This document shows positions 8,219-17,503 of a DNA stretch of 64,000 nucleotides, one piece after another. This stretch comes from Bacillota bacterium. Its GTDB lineage: Bacteria > Bacillota > Clostridia > Caldicoprobacterales > Xylanivirgaceae. The notes beneath the pieces were generated by a model. It was given only the letters and a program-made list of their open reading frames with translations. It was not told the origin of the DNA and searched no databases. The translations under genes were made by a program, and so were the position numbers. The stretch's first letter is position 1, and each line of letters begins with the position of its first letter. The DNA is taken from contig JAMOAB010000029.1 of NCBI GenBank assembly GCA_023621995.1, forward strand, positions 100,105-164,104. The letters run 5' to 3'.

Positions 8219-9775
8219 ATGTATGTTGTAACGGCCAATGAGATGGGGTCCATTGATAGAAGGGCTATTGAAAAATATAAGATACCTGGGATCGTGCTTA
8301 TGGAAAATGCCGCCATTAGGGCAGTGGATATCATAATGAAAGAGTATTATATATATAAAAAGAAGGTTATAGTACTTGTAGGAGGAGGCAACAATGGTGG
8401 AGATGGCTTAGCAATCGCGCGTCATCTCCATCTTGCTGGAGCTTACGTAGAAGTTTTTTTGACCTTTTCTCCCGATAATGCTAAGGGCGATGCCAACATA
8501 AATCTAGAGGTTGTCAGGGCATTATCCATACCCATAGTCTGTGTACTGGCGGAGGAGGATATTGCCCATCTAGAGAAGAGTTTGACCGATGGAGATCTAA
8601 TAATAGATGCTCTGTTTGGAACAGGCCTTTCTAGAGAAGTAGAAGGTATATCTAGATATGTTATCGATACTGTGGCGAAATATTCCATACCCGTTGTTTC
8701 AATCGATATACCATCTGGTATAGATGGCTCAACAGGGGAGTGTATGGGGTGTGCCGTGAGGGCAACTCATACTGTGACCTTTGGCTATCCCAAGAGGGGA
8801 CATTATCTATATCCAGGAAGGGAGTATTCAGGCAGATTACATATAGTACCCATAAGCTTGCCAAACGATAGTGGGAAAGATACAGGCGTTTGTACCTTTA
8901 CATTGGATGAGGCGGAAGCATCTGCTATGCTAAAGAGACGTCCACCTAATTCCCATAAGGGTACATTTGGCAGAGTGGGGATATTAGCTGGTTCTACAGG
9001 TCTTACAGGTGCTGCCTATCTCACAAGTGTTGCTGCCCAAAGATCAGGGGCAGGTCTTGTGACCTTAGGTGTGCCCCAGAGTATTCAACCTATAATGGCG
9101 GCTAAATTAACTGAAGTTATGACTTATGCTCTACCTGATGATGGGACAGGATACTTTGGTCAAATGGCAGGATTTGAGGCAGTTGAGTTTTTAAAGGATA
9201 AAGATGTATTGGCTTTAGGACCAGGGATGGGAACTAATAAAAATGTTTTTGAGTTTATTAGGTATATTTTAGATAGAATTGATATATCCATAGTAATAGA
9301 TGCCGATGGCCTAAATAACATAGCTGGTGAGGGTGATATATTAAGAGATTATGGGCATCCTATTGTGCTTACACCCCATCCAGGTGAGATGGCAAGACTT
9401 GCTGGCAAGTCAATTGAATATGTGGTAAGACATCCAATTGAATGTGCAAAAGATCTCAGTCAAAATACTGGAGCAATTGTACTTCTTAAAGGAGCAACTA
9501 GTATTGTGGCAAATTGTGATGGCGAGGTATATATAAATCAGACTGGTAATTCAGGTATGGCAACAGGTGGTAGTGGTGATGTGCTTACAGGTATAATAGC
9601 ATCTTTTATAGCTCAAGGCTATGATGCGTTTACTGCAACGGTTTTAGGCTGCTTTATACATGGGAAAGCAGGAGATATGGCGGCAGAGGATAGGGGCGAG
9701 GTGGGTTTAACTGCCCATGACATACTAGATGCAGCACCATATGCACTCAAGGAGTTATATGACATAAAGGACTAA
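8219..9775 (+). CDS. nnr: Bifunctional NAD(P)H-hydrate epimerase / ADP-dependent dehydratase
   Basis: A 518-residue fusion that repairs damaged NADHX/NADPHX. The N-terminal YjeF_N epimerase domain (about 1-210) has ENAA, GGGNNGGDGLAIARHL and DALFGTGLSRE. The C-terminal ribokinase-fold dehydratase (about 230-510) has LAGSTGLTGAAYLTS, DADGLNNIAG, LTPHPGEMARL and the nucleotide site GNSGMATGGSGDVLTGI. Start ATG 8219 is chosen just after the acpS stop. GTG 8210, overlapping acpS, is possible. Last gene of this operon. Confidence 0.95.
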   Translation: MYVVTANEMGSIDRRAIEKYKIPGIVLMENAAIRAVDIIMKEYYIYKKKVIVLVGGGNNGGDGLAIARHLHLAGAYVEVFLTFSPDNAKGDANINLEVVRALSIPIVCVLAEEDIAHLEKSLTDGDLIIDALFGTGLSREVEGISRYVIDTVAKYSIPVVSIDIPSGIDGSTGECMGCAVRATHTVTFGYPKRGHYLYPGREYSGRLHIVPISLPNDSGKDTGVCTFTLDEAEASAMLKRRPPNSHKGTFGRVGILAGSTGLTGAAYLTSVAAQRSGAGLVTLGVPQSIQPIMAAKLTEVMTYALPDDGTGYFGQMAGFEAVEFLKDKDVLALGPGMGTNKNVFEFIRYILDRIDISIVIDADGLNNIAGEGDILRDYGHPIVLTPHPGEMARLAGKSIEYVVRHPIECAKDLSQNTGAIVLLKGATSIVANCDGEVYINQTGNSGMATGGSGDVLTGIIASFIAQGYDAFTATVLGCFIHGKAGDMAAEDRGEVGLTAHDILDAAPYALKELYDIKD

Positions 9776-9925
9776 AATACCTTATTTTACAAGGAGGATT
9801 TTTAGGACTTTTGTTGAATAGATAATTAGACATCTGTTTAGTTGTAAAAATATATGAACTGGACATAATTTATTATAACGGAAAAGGCTGGATACATAAT
9901 CTATTTTTTAGGAGGTGCCACCGCC

Positions 9926-10201
9926 ATGGCTGAACTAAAAAAAATATTGGTAAGCCTGCCGGACAGTTTGTTACGTGAGGTAGATGAAATTGTTGCAATG
10001 GAGCAGACAAACAGGAGTGAATTTATACGCGAAGCAATGAAGCTCTATATAAGAGAGCGACATAAGATAGAGATAAGGGAAAAGATGCGTAAGGGATATG
10101 AAGAGATGGCAATGATAAACATTGAGTGGACAGAAGTAGGAATAAAGTCAGATAACTACACGTTGGAGGTCTACGAATCGATATTATCGGAGTGTGAGTA
10201 A
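9926..10201 (+). CDS. ndoAI: Ribbon-helix-helix antitoxin (NdoAI/EndoAI type)
   Basis: The 91-residue protein has an N-terminal RHH DNA-binding motif ([19 protein letters not shown], then [18 protein letters not shown]) and a flexible acidic tail that would bind and inhibit the toxin. It starts at ATG 9926 after GGAGGTG. The toxin follows after 5 bp. RHH antitoxins of this family usually autoregulate the pair, but no clear operator was identified in the AT-rich upstream 150 bp. Confidence 0.9.
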   Translation: MAELKKILVSLPDSLLREVDEIVAMEQTNRSEFIREAMKLYIRERHKIEIREKMRKGYEEMAMINIEWTEVGIKSDNYTLEVYESILSECE

Positions 10202-10206
10202 AATAT

Positions 10207-10554
10207 ATGGTTAGACGAGGGGAGATATATTATGCAGACCTAAGCCCTGTGGTTGGTTCTGAACAGGGTGGTGTAAGACCTGTGCTCATTGTGCAAAATG
10301 ATATAGGTAACAAATATAGTCCCACTGTCATAATAGCTGCTATTACATCCCAGATAAATAAGGCAAAACTTCCCACACATATAGAACTAAGTGGTAAAGA
10401 GTACGGTCTGCCAAGAGATTCAGTAATACTCCTTGAACAGATACGTACTATAGATAAGAGACGCCTTAGGGAAAAGACAGGTTTTTTATCACCTGAGACT
10501 ATGAAAAAAGTTGATGAAGGACTTATGATAAGTTTTGGACTTATTGAACTGTAA
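10207..10554 (+). CDS. ndoA: MazF-family endoribonuclease toxin (NdoA/EndoA)
   Basis: The 115-residue MazF/PemK toxin is close in layout to B. subtilis EndoA, which cleaves mRNA at UACAU-type sites. Conserved features: [30 protein letters not shown], and AAITSQ with the catalytic Thr. Paired with the RHH antitoxin 5 bp upstream, and followed by a strong terminator, so it forms a compact two-gene unit. This is a common core-chromosome arrangement in Firmicutes, not evidence of a mobile element. Confidence 0.95.
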   Translation: MVRRGEIYYADLSPVVGSEQGGVRPVLIVQNDIGNKYSPTVIIAAITSQINKAKLPTHIELSGKEYGLPRDSVILLEQIRTIDKRRLREKTGFLSPETMKKVDEGLMISFGLIEL

Positions 10555-10563
10555 CTTCCAGCT

Positions 10564-10590
10564 AAGACTGTGCATTACAGTCTTTTTTTT
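10564..10590 (+). terminator. Terminator after ndoA
   Basis: AAGACTGT (10564-10571) pairs with ACAGTCTT (10577-10584) over a 5-nt loop, followed by a run of T to 10590. Confidence 0.92.
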
Positions 10591-10627
10591 GCTTAAAATA
10601 AAAGATGAACTATTTAGGAGGTATGAT

Positions 10628-11455
10628 GTGAATCGCAAACATGTAATTATAGACTATATTAAGATTGTGATAGGTACTTTGCTAGCTGCCATATCACTAG
10701 TGTGTTTTTTAGTTCCCCATAAGATAGCTCCGGGAGGAGTAAGCGGTATAGGGACAGTAATATATCATCTGTTTAATGTGCCTGTTGGTGTTACAATGCT
10801 TGTAATCAATGTTCCCCTACTTATAATAGGGACGAAAAAACTAGGGGGAAAGTTTGGACTTAGGACCATTGTTGCAACCATTCTCCTTTCTGTCTTTACA
10901 GACGCTTTAAAGCTTCCATCCTTAACCGATTCTCCCGTGCTTGCCACGGTATATGGTGGATTGTTTATGGGTGTAGGACTTGGGATTGTATTGTCTGCTA
11001 GTGCCACAACTGGTGGGACAGACCTATTTGCAAAGCTCATACATAGCTCATTTCCCATAGTAAGCATGGGGTTTATACTCTTCTTAATAGATTTCCTTGT
11101 GGTCCTCACAGCAGCTATCGTATTTGGTCCAGATGAGGCACTGTATGCATTTATATGTATATTTATAATAGCCAAGATGATCGACTTGATACAAGAAGGT
11201 ATAGAATCGGCTAAGGCATTTTTTATAATCACCGATCATGCGGAAGAGATCTGTGATAAGATCCTTACAGATCTAGATAGGGGTGCCACAATACTCATGG
11301 GCAAAGGCGCTTATACAATGGAGAATAAAGATGTCATATTGTGTGTTGTAAATAGAATTCAGGTTGTAAGGCTGAAACAAATAATAAATGATATAGATAA
11401 AAATGCATTTGTCATAGTAAGTGATGTGAAAGAAGTTTTAGGTGAAGGTTTTTAG
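10628..11455 (+). CDS. YitT family membrane protein (DUF161/DUF2179)
   Basis: A 275-residue YitT-family protein. It has five or so transmembrane segments (from IVIGTLLAAISLVCFLVP through FILFLIDFLVVLTAAIVFG) with the family motif PHKIAPGGVSGIGTV, and a cytoplasmic C-terminal DUF2179 domain (about 190-275). The family is thought to be transport-related but the substrate is unknown. GTG 10628 is taken as the start because AGGAGG at about 10616-10621 precedes it. A longer upstream reading would run through the ndoA terminator. Confidence 0.88.
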   Translation: MNRKHVIIDYIKIVIGTLLAAISLVCFLVPHKIAPGGVSGIGTVIYHLFNVPVGVTMLVINVPLLIIGTKKLGGKFGLRTIVATILLSVFTDALKLPSLTDSPVLATVYGGLFMGVGLGIVLSASATTGGTDLFAKLIHSSFPIVSMGFILFLIDFLVVLTAAIVFGPDEALYAFICIFIIAKMIDLIQEGIESAKAFFIITDHAEEICDKILTDLDRGATILMGKGAYTMENKDVILCVVNRIQVVRLKQIINDIDKNAFVIVSDVKEVLGEGF

Positions 11456-11557
11456 AATTACTTTGCTTTTTTTTTATGATCAAATGGTTTATAATATATA
11501 TGTATTGGCAACTAGATGGGTAAATAGGATAATAGATGTAGGTAGGGAGGTTTTATA

Positions 11558-12361
11558 TTGGATGTTGGACTGTCGACGGCAAGCTTTTATCCAGACTATC
11601 TCACTGAAGAAGCCATCAGACTAATAGGCAATATGGGCATAAGAAAAACAGAAGTGTTTTTAGGTTCATATAGTGAATATAGTAGGGAATTTTGCCAAAG
11701 TCTTATAGATGATCTAATTAAATATGAAATAGATGTTCATTCTGTCCATACACTAAGTACCCAATTTGAACCCCAGTTGTTTGCCAGTACGTATAGGCAG
11801 AGAAAAGATGCATTGGATGTCTGGGTCAGAGTGTTAGAAGGGGCACAAGCACTAGGTGCTAAGGTATATGTGTTCCATGGACCTCCTGTTAGGATCAATA
11901 CAAAGCCCACATTGGACTTTAATCGTATTGGTCGTATAACCGACGAATTAGCAGGGATTGCTGATGATTTTGGCATCAAATTTTCATGGGAGAATGTATA
12001 TTGGTGTTGGTATTCAAGTCCTCAGTTTGCTGTGAGGCTTCTTGAAAATACCAAGAGCAATAATATCTATTTCACATTGGATATAAAACAGGCAATAAAA
12101 AGTGGTTATGATCCAGAAGAGTTTCTATATAGTATGCAAGATAAGATAGCAAATGTTCATATATGCGACTTTGATAGGAATGGAAAACTATACTTACCAG
12201 GAGAAGGAGACTATGACTTTCAAGGACTCTATAAAGCGCTACTTACACAGCACTATTGTGGGCCTGTAATGATGGAGGTATATAGAAACAATTACCACAA
12301 TTATCTAGAGATGCAGAAGGCTATGAACTATTTAAAGAGTATATTCTCAGATGGTTCATAG
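11558..12361 (+). CDS. TIM-barrel sugar phosphate isomerase/epimerase
   Basis: A 267-residue protein of the AP-endonuclease-2 (IolE/xylose-isomerase-like) superfamily. The barrel shows KTEVFLGS, DVHSVHTLS, GAKVYVFHGPP, FSWENVYW, YFTLDIKQA, NVHICDF and PVMMEVYR, with conserved Glu, His and Asp metal-ligand candidates at strand ends. Start TTG 11558 follows GGGAGG at about 11545. The substrate is unknown. It lies upstream of the sugar-acid regulon but has no copy of its operator. Confidence 0.8.
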   Translation: MDVGLSTASFYPDYLTEEAIRLIGNMGIRKTEVFLGSYSEYSREFCQSLIDDLIKYEIDVHSVHTLSTQFEPQLFASTYRQRKDALDVWVRVLEGAQALGAKVYVFHGPPVRINTKPTLDFNRIGRITDELAGIADDFGIKFSWENVYWCWYSSPQFAVRLLENTKSNNIYFTLDIKQAIKSGYDPEEFLYSMQDKIANVHICDFDRNGKLYLPGEGDYDFQGLYKALLTQHYCGPVMMEVYRNNYHNYLEMQKAMNYLKSIFSDGS

Positions 12362-12399
12362 CTATATATAATCAATTTATAGTAAAGAGGGGTTTTGCC

Positions 12400-12783
12400 G
12401 TGAAAAAAGGAAGTAAGGTTATGGTCTGCGTAACGAGACAAAAGACATGTGAACGCTTAATTAAAGTAGGGCAAAAACTATCTACAAAATTAGAGGGTGA
12501 GCTTAAAGTTGTACATGTTGCTAAAATAGGAGATAATTTTCTAGGTAATCCAGATGAAGGTGAAGCATTAGACTATTTATTTGGGATATCAAAGACTGCC
12601 GGAGCGGATATGACAGTGCTCAGAGCAGAGGATGTGGTAGAAAAATTAGTGGATTTTGCAGATAAAAATAACATAGATATAATAGTAGTTGGAGAGAGCC
12701 CCAGATCTAAAGGAGATGAGAATATAATAAGGCAGCTTGAGCAGAGACTTCCAGACGTAGAGATAAGGGTGATACCTGCATAA
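12400..12783 (+). CDS. UspA-like protein (KdpD-type Usp domain)
   Basis: The 127-residue protein has a universal-stress-protein-like fold: strand VMVCVTRQKTCERLI, helix, strand KVVHVAK, and the late NNIDIIVVGESPRS strand-turn. It resembles the Usp domain of KdpD sensor kinases but stands alone without kinase parts. Start GTG 12400 follows AAAGAGGGG. The precise role is unknown. It is separated from gnd by a strong promoter-operator, so it is not part of that regulon. Confidence 0.7.
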   Translation: MKKGSKVMVCVTRQKTCERLIKVGQKLSTKLEGELKVVHVAKIGDNFLGNPDEGEALDYLFGISKTAGADMTVLRAEDVVEKLVDFADKNNIDIIVVGESPRSKGDENIIRQLEQRLPDVEIRVIPA

Positions 12784-12802
12784 TTGTGTTAATATAAAAT
12801 AT

Positions 12803-12831
12803 TTGACTAAACTAAGGGTAGATGTTAAAAT
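12803..12831 (+). promoter_or_regulatory. SigA promoter of the gnd-uxuB-larA-like-galM-like operon
   Basis: TTGACT (12803-12808), 17-bp spacer, TAAAAT (12826-12831). The predicted start point falls inside the palindromic operator at 12834-12849. Confidence 0.85.
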
Positions 12832-12833
12832 AT

Positions 12834-12849
12834 TTGTAAGCGCTTACAA
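12834..12849. promoter_or_regulatory. LacI-family operator upstream of gnd
   Basis: Perfect 16-bp palindrome TTGTAAGCGCTTACAA. The 14-bp core TGTAAGCGCTTACA recurs at 19048-19061 and 19870-19883, each time 4-6 bp downstream of a -10 box. The CG-centred, AAGCGCTT-containing core is typical of LacI/GalR-family operators, so the regulator at 19903-20892 is the natural candidate. Position over the start point predicts repression. A catabolite-response element is the alternative reading. Confidence 0.85.
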
Positions 12850-12881
12850 GAGCATAGTAAAGTATTGAGGAGTGTGGAATT

Positions 12882-14303
12882 ATGGGAAAGTCTGATATAG
12901 GTCTTATAGGTCTTGCCGTAATGGGCCAAAACTTGGTCTTAAATATGGAAAGCAAGGGCTATTCTGTATCGGTATACAACCGTACTGGAGAAAAGACAAC
13001 TGAGTTTATAGAAGGTCCTGCAAAGGGTAAGGATAGAATAACGGCTACATATAGCATGGAAGAGTTTGTAGCATCTCTTAAGAAACCACGTAAAATGATG
13101 ATCATGGTAAAAGCTGGGCGCCCTGTAGATATTGTAATACAACAGCTTCTACCTCTCCTCGATGAGGGTGATATCATAATAGATGGTGGAAATTCATATT
13201 TTAAAGATACTGTAAGGCGATGTGAAGAACTGGAGGAAAAAGGTATATTGTTCCTTGGTGTAGGTGTATCAGGCGGTGAAGAGGGGGCACTTAAAGGTCC
13301 TAGCATCATGCCTGGTGGCTCAATTGAGGCTTGGGAGCAAGTAAACAATATACTTATAGATATATCTGCAAAGGTAGATGGAGATAGTTGCTGTAACTAT
13401 ATAGGCCCTGACGGCGCTGGACACTATGTAAAGACGGTACATAATGGTATAGAATACGGGGACATGCAACTCATAAGCGAGGCATATTTTCTCATGCAAG
13501 AGTTGCTTGGAATGAGTGCCTCCGAGATGCAAGAGGTGTTCAGCAGTTGGAATGAAGGAGAGTTAGATTCCTATTTGATAGAGATTACCGCTGATATTTT
13601 AGGCAAGATAGATGACGAGACAGGTAGGCCAATGGTAGATGTCATCTTAGATAAGGCGGGCCAGAAGGGGACAGGTAAGTGGACTTCACAGGAAGCACTA
13701 GAACTTGGCGTTGCTGCTCCCACAATTGCAGAGGCAGTCTTTGCAAGGTGTATGTCTGCAATGAAGGATGAGAGGGTGGCTGCGTCTAAAGTATTATCTG
13801 GACCTTGTACTGCAAATTGTACGTTTAAAGGAGATAAGGAACAGTTTATAGAAGATATAGGTAAAGCTCTCTATGCCTCAAAGATATGTTCATATGCCCA
13901 GGGGTTTGATCTTATGAAGACGGCATCTGACACCTATGATTGGAACTTAGATCTTGGTAACATTGCTCTTCTTTGGAGGGGTGGATGTATTATAAGGGCT
14001 CAATTTTTAAATGATATAAAAGAAGCCTACGATAGAAATAGTGATCTTGCTAATCTATTGCTAGATGATTACTTTAAAGGAGCTATTGAAGAGGCACAGG
14101 CAGGATGGCGTCGAGTGGTTATGACAGCTGCTGAGTATGGCGTACCTGTACCATCCTTTAGTTCAGCTCTATCCTACTACGATTCTTATAGACGGGATAG
14201 ATTGCCTGCCAATCTCATTCAGGCACAGAGGGATTATTTTGGTGCCCACACATATGAACGTATAGATAAAGAGGGTATATTTCACACAGATTGGTTGGCA
14301 TAG
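12882..14303 (+). CDS. gnd: 6-phosphogluconate dehydrogenase (decarboxylating)
   Basis: The 473-residue enzyme oxidises 6-phosphogluconate to ribulose 5-phosphate and CO2. The N-terminal Rossmann fold starts at [17 protein letters not shown], and YNRTGEKT after strand 2 suggests NADP+ use. Catalytic region: [45 protein letters not shown], and [10 protein letters not shown]. The C-terminal part includes [20 protein letters not shown]. It is the first gene of the operator-controlled operon and is followed after 45 bp by the uxuB-type reductase. This linkage suggests a role in sugar-acid catabolism as well as the pentose phosphate pathway. Confidence 0.96.
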   Translation: MGKSDIGLIGLAVMGQNLVLNMESKGYSVSVYNRTGEKTTEFIEGPAKGKDRITATYSMEEFVASLKKPRKMMIMVKAGRPVDIVIQQLLPLLDEGDIIIDGGNSYFKDTVRRCEELEEKGILFLGVGVSGGEEGALKGPSIMPGGSIEAWEQVNNILIDISAKVDGDSCCNYIGPDGAGHYVKTVHNGIEYGDMQLISEAYFLMQELLGMSASEMQEVFSSWNEGELDSYLIEITADILGKIDDETGRPMVDVILDKAGQKGTGKWTSQEALELGVAAPTIAEAVFARCMSAMKDERVAASKVLSGPCTANCTFKGDKEQFIEDIGKALYASKICSYAQGFDLMKTASDTYDWNLDLGNIALLWRGGCIIRAQFLNDIKEAYDRNSDLANLLLDDYFKGAIEEAQAGWRRVVMTAAEYGVPVPSFSSALSYYDSYRRDRLPANLIQAQRDYFGAHTYERIDKEGIFHTDWLA

Positions 14304-14348
14304 ATAATAAATTTAATTTAGAATGATAATATAAGGAGGAATTATAAC

Positions 14349-15167
14349 ATGAGTATAAATTTTGATTTAAAAGATAAGGTTGCAGTGATAACAGGTGGGG
14401 CAGGTATACTTTGCAGTGAGATGTCAAGGCAACTTGGTGCAAGAGGCGTTAAAATTGCGGTACTAGATATAGACGGCGATAAGGCTAATGAGGTTGCAAA
14501 GGAAATAGTAGATGCTGGTGGCGATGCCATAGGCGTGAAGGTAGACGTTTTAAGTAAGGATAGTCTTATAGAGGCTAAAAAGGTGGTCATGGATAAGTAC
14601 GGCAGAGTAGATATACTTATAAACGGTGCCGGTGGTAATAGACCAGATGCTACTACTAGAGATGATATGACTTTCTTTGATCTTCCCATAGATGCACTTC
14701 AATGGGTATTTAATCTAAACTTTATGGGTACTGTACTTACTACACAAGTATTCGGCGAAGTGATGGTTGAACAAGATGAAGGTAATATAATCAATATCTC
14801 TTCCATGGCAGCTATTAGGCCATTAACTAGAGTTATTGGATATAGTGCAGCTAAGGCTTCAATAGACAATTTTACAAAGTGGATGGCTATATATCTAAAT
14901 CAGAATCATTCTAAGAACATAAAGGTCAATGCAATAGCACCAGGATTTTTACTTACTCAACAGAACTACTATCTATTAGTTGATGAGGAGACTGGTGGAG
15001 ATACAGCAAGGGGTAAAGCCATAAAAGATCACACACCCATGGGCAGATATGGAAAACCTGAAGAGCTTGTAGGGGCTATAATATGGCTAGTATCTGATGC
15101 TGCTTCCTTTGTAAATGGAGCGGTTATACCCATTGATGGTGGTTTCTCAGCTTTCTCTGGAGTATAA
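14349..15167 (+). CDS. uxuB: D-mannonate oxidoreductase (fructuronate reductase), SDR type
   Basis: This 272-residue short-chain dehydrogenase has cofactor motif ITGGAGILCSEM, NGAGG, catalytic Ser (NISSMAA) and YSAAK, and closes with IPIDGGFSAFSGV. The ending and NGAGGNRP are characteristic of the YjmF/UxuB-type SDR of Bacillus, which reduces D-fructuronate to D-mannonate with NAD(P)H. UxaC and UxaE in the same regulon supply its substrate, supporting the call. Gluconate 5-dehydrogenase is the main alternative within the fold. RBS AAGGAGG precedes ATG 14349. Confidence 0.85.
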   Translation: MSINFDLKDKVAVITGGAGILCSEMSRQLGARGVKIAVLDIDGDKANEVAKEIVDAGGDAIGVKVDVLSKDSLIEAKKVVMDKYGRVDILINGAGGNRPDATTRDDMTFFDLPIDALQWVFNLNFMGTVLTTQVFGEVMVEQDEGNIINISSMAAIRPLTRVIGYSAAKASIDNFTKWMAIYLNQNHSKNIKVNAIAPGFLLTQQNYYLLVDEETGGDTARGKAIKDHTPMGRYGKPEELVGAIIWLVSDAASFVNGAVIPIDGGFSAFSGV

Positions 15168-15181
15168 ATATAAAAAGCAGG

Positions 15182-15210
15182 CTCAGATGGACTTTTCCCA
15201 TCTGAGTTTT
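15182..15210 (+). terminator. Internal terminator/attenuator after uxuB
   Basis: CTCAGATGG (15182-15190) pairs with CCATCTGAG (15198-15206), followed by TTTT. It lies between uxuB and the LarA-like gene with no obvious new promoter afterwards, so it may only lower downstream expression. Confidence 0.8.
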
Positions 15211-15257
15211 GCATCTAAAAATACTAATTTAGATAAATAGAGAAGGAGGTTAATGAC

Positions 15258-16544
15258 ATGGTTGATATAAGGCTTGAGAGTAAGATGGACTCGGGTTTGA
15301 CAGATGAAGAGATAACAAAGGCGATACGGGACTCTATAGAAGGTCTAGGTAAGGATTTAAAAAAAGTACTCCTTATTCCTCCTGACTTTACCCGTTTTCA
15401 TTCAGGGGCAGGCAAACTTACAGCCATATACTATGACTTACTAAAAGATGACTGTACTGTAGATATATTGCCAGCATTAGGAACTCATATGCCCATGTCT
15501 GATGAGGAGATCTCTGAGATGTTTGGGGATGACATACCTCGTGAACGCTTTATAGACCATAATTGGCGAGAAGATGTGGTAAAGATAGGTGAAGTACCAT
15601 CCGACTTTATAAAAGAAATATCAGAAGGTCTAATGGATGAATCTATAGATGTTGAGGTTAATAAGCTCCTTGTAAGCGGAGAATATGACATAATAATATC
15701 TCTAGGTCAAGTGGTTCCCCATGAAGTAGTAGGTATGGCAAACTACGGCAAGAATATATTCGTAGGATGTGGTGGGAAAAACATGATAAATAGTACCCAT
15801 ATGCTGGGTGCAGTATATGGGCTGGAGCGGCTCATGGGTAAAGACCATTCACCGGTAAGAAAGGTATTCGACTATGCAGAGGAGCATTTTGCACAAGATA
15901 TACCACTTATGTATGTACTTACTGTAACTACTGAATATGAAGGCGCTACTGCAATAAATGGATTGTTTATAGGTAGAGATAGGGGAGTATTCGAAGCTGC
16001 TGTTGCATTGAGTCAAGAGAAGAATCTGACTTTTGTAGATGAACCCTTTAAAAAAGTTGTTGTGTACCTAGATGAACGGGAGTTTAAGAGCACATGGCTG
16101 GGGAATAAATCTGTGTATAGAACAAGAATGGCAATAGCCGACGATGGTGAGCTCATAGTTCTAGGGCCTGGTGTAAGACAGTTTGGTGAAGATGCAGGTA
16201 TAGATAAACTTATTAGGAAATACGGCTATGTAGGTAGGGACAGAGTTTTAGAGCTTTACAATACTGAAGAAGATCTGAAGACAAACCAATCGGTTGCCGC
16301 CCACCTAATCCATGGCTCATCGGATGGCAGGTTTAAGATAACATATGCTGTAAAACATTTGACTAAGGAAGAGATAGAAGGCGTAAATTTTGAGTATATG
16401 CCAATTGAAGAAGCTTATAAACTATATGATCCTAATAAACTTAAGGATGGATACAATACACTAGAAAATGGGGAAGAGATATTCTATATAAGCAATCCGG
16501 CAATAGGGCTTTGGGTAGATAGAGCAAAATTCGAGGGAGAGTAA
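15258..16544 (+). CDS. LarA-family nickel-pincer 2-hydroxyacid racemase/epimerase homologue
   Basis: A 428-residue LarA-like (DUF2088) protein. Residues equivalent to lactate racemase active-site positions are present with matching spacing: Asp43 and Arg46 (PPDFTR), His77 (GTHMP), His155 (PHEVVG), cofactor-attaching Lys165 (YGKN) and His181 (STHM). The 10- and 16-residue gaps His155-Lys165-His181 equal those of LarA. It should therefore bind the nickel pincer nucleotide and invert C2 of a 2-hydroxyacid. The family also includes epimerases of sugar acids. Between a mannonate-forming reductase and 6-phosphogluconate dehydrogenase, a mannonate/gluconate 2-epimerase is the most economical guess. 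LarB/C/E are not in the window. Confidence 0.85.
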   Translation: MVDIRLESKMDSGLTDEEITKAIRDSIEGLGKDLKKVLLIPPDFTRFHSGAGKLTAIYYDLLKDDCTVDILPALGTHMPMSDEEISEMFGDDIPRERFIDHNWREDVVKIGEVPSDFIKEISEGLMDESIDVEVNKLLVSGEYDIIISLGQVVPHEVVGMANYGKNIFVGCGGKNMINSTHMLGAVYGLERLMGKDHSPVRKVFDYAEEHFAQDIPLMYVLTVTTEYEGATAINGLFIGRDRGVFEAAVALSQEKNLTFVDEPFKKVVVYLDEREFKSTWLGNKSVYRTRMAIADDGELIVLGPGVRQFGEDAGIDKLIRKYGYVGRDRVLELYNTEEDLKTNQSVAAHLIHGSSDGRFKITYAVKHLTKEEIEGVNFEYMPIEEAYKLYDPNKLKDGYNTLENGEEIFYISNPAIGLWVDRAKFEGE

Positions 16545-16545
16545 T

Positions 16546-17472
16546 ATGGATATGATAGCGTTAGAAAGTAATAAGCTTAGAGTATTGATATCACCTAAAG
16601 TAGGTGGCAGTATATCCTCTATGAAATATAACTATAGAGGGGAGTGGGTAGACGTAATGCGTCCAACTCCCTCTACTGCAATCGAGAGGAGAGAGGCAGG
16701 AGCCTTTGCATCTTTCAATCTAATCCCATTTTCCAACAGAATAGAAAATGGGATATTACAGTATAGAGGCAAAGAGTATATACTGGAAATAAATAACCCT
16801 GATGGTCATACCATCCACGGGGAAGTCTGGCAAAGACCACTTAAAGTCATCCATAGGGACAGTACTAAGGTAGTCCTATCTTTTGAAAGTGAAGAGTTCG
16901 CTGATGTCTCTTGGCCCTTTCCTTTTTATTCGGAGATAACTTATGAACTTGTAGAGGAGAACTGTCTAGCTATAACAATACTACTTAGAAACGTTGGTAA
17001 CTCTACAATGCCAGGTGGGATAGGTATGCACCCATATTTCATGCGCCGGCTGACAGAGGCAGACAACAGGGTAGATTTGCGTATGCCCATAAAAGGTATA
17101 TATCCAGGTGATACTACTATACCTACAGGACATTATATAGAAGTAGAAGATAAGCTAAACTTTACCCAAGGTAGAGAGCTTACAGACGATTTTTTGGATA
17201 ACTGCTTTGCCATTGATAATGGTGATATTGTAATTAGCTGGCCAGGTAGTGGTATATGTGTTATTATGGAGAAAGATGATATATTCTCCCACGGTATTAT
17301 CTATTGCCCAAAAGATGAAAAGGACTTTTTTGCAATAGAGCCAGTTACAAATTGTAACAATGCTTTCAATATGGCTGAACAGGGTATAGATGAGACAGGC
17401 ACTATATATATAGAACCTGGGGCGAGTATAGAAGGTACTGTAAAGGTAAAAATAGAAGACACCGACTGCTAA
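16546..17472 (+). CDS. Aldose 1-epimerase-like (galactose mutarotase fold) protein
   Basis: The 308-residue beta-sandwich protein resembles aldose 1-epimerase. Signatures: FNLIPFSNRIENG, the GHTIHGEVWQRP region with a conserved His, GGIGMHPYFMR with the second His, and a late acidic FFAIEPVTNCNNAFN with Glu. It begins 1 bp after the larA-like stop and probably interconverts sugar anomers, perhaps of uronic acids given its operon. The exact sugar is unknown. Confidence 0.85.
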   Translation: MDMIALESNKLRVLISPKVGGSISSMKYNYRGEWVDVMRPTPSTAIERREAGAFASFNLIPFSNRIENGILQYRGKEYILEINNPDGHTIHGEVWQRPLKVIHRDSTKVVLSFESEEFADVSWPFPFYSEITYELVEENCLAITILLRNVGNSTMPGGIGMHPYFMRRLTEADNRVDLRMPIKGIYPGDTTIPTGHYIEVEDKLNFTQGRELTDDFLDNCFAIDNGDIVISWPGSGICVIMEKDDIFSHGIIYCPKDEKDFFAIEPVTNCNNAFNMAEQGIDETGTIYIEPGASIEGTVKVKIEDTDC

Positions 17473-17494
17473 ACAGGCAAGTCGGTGTCTTTTT
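17458..17494 (+). terminator. Terminator of the gnd operon
   Basis: GACACCGACT (17458-17467) pairs with AGTCGGTGTC (17480-17489), followed by TTTTT. The minus-strand uxaE gene ends just beyond. Confidence 0.92.
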
Positions 17495-17503
17495 AAATTA
17501 AGT

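Noticed and set aside
9926-10554. Toxin-antitoxin pair as a sign of a mobile element
   Set aside because: The ndoAI/ndoA pair is a standard chromosomal locus of Firmicutes and there are no integrase, repeats or att sites around it.
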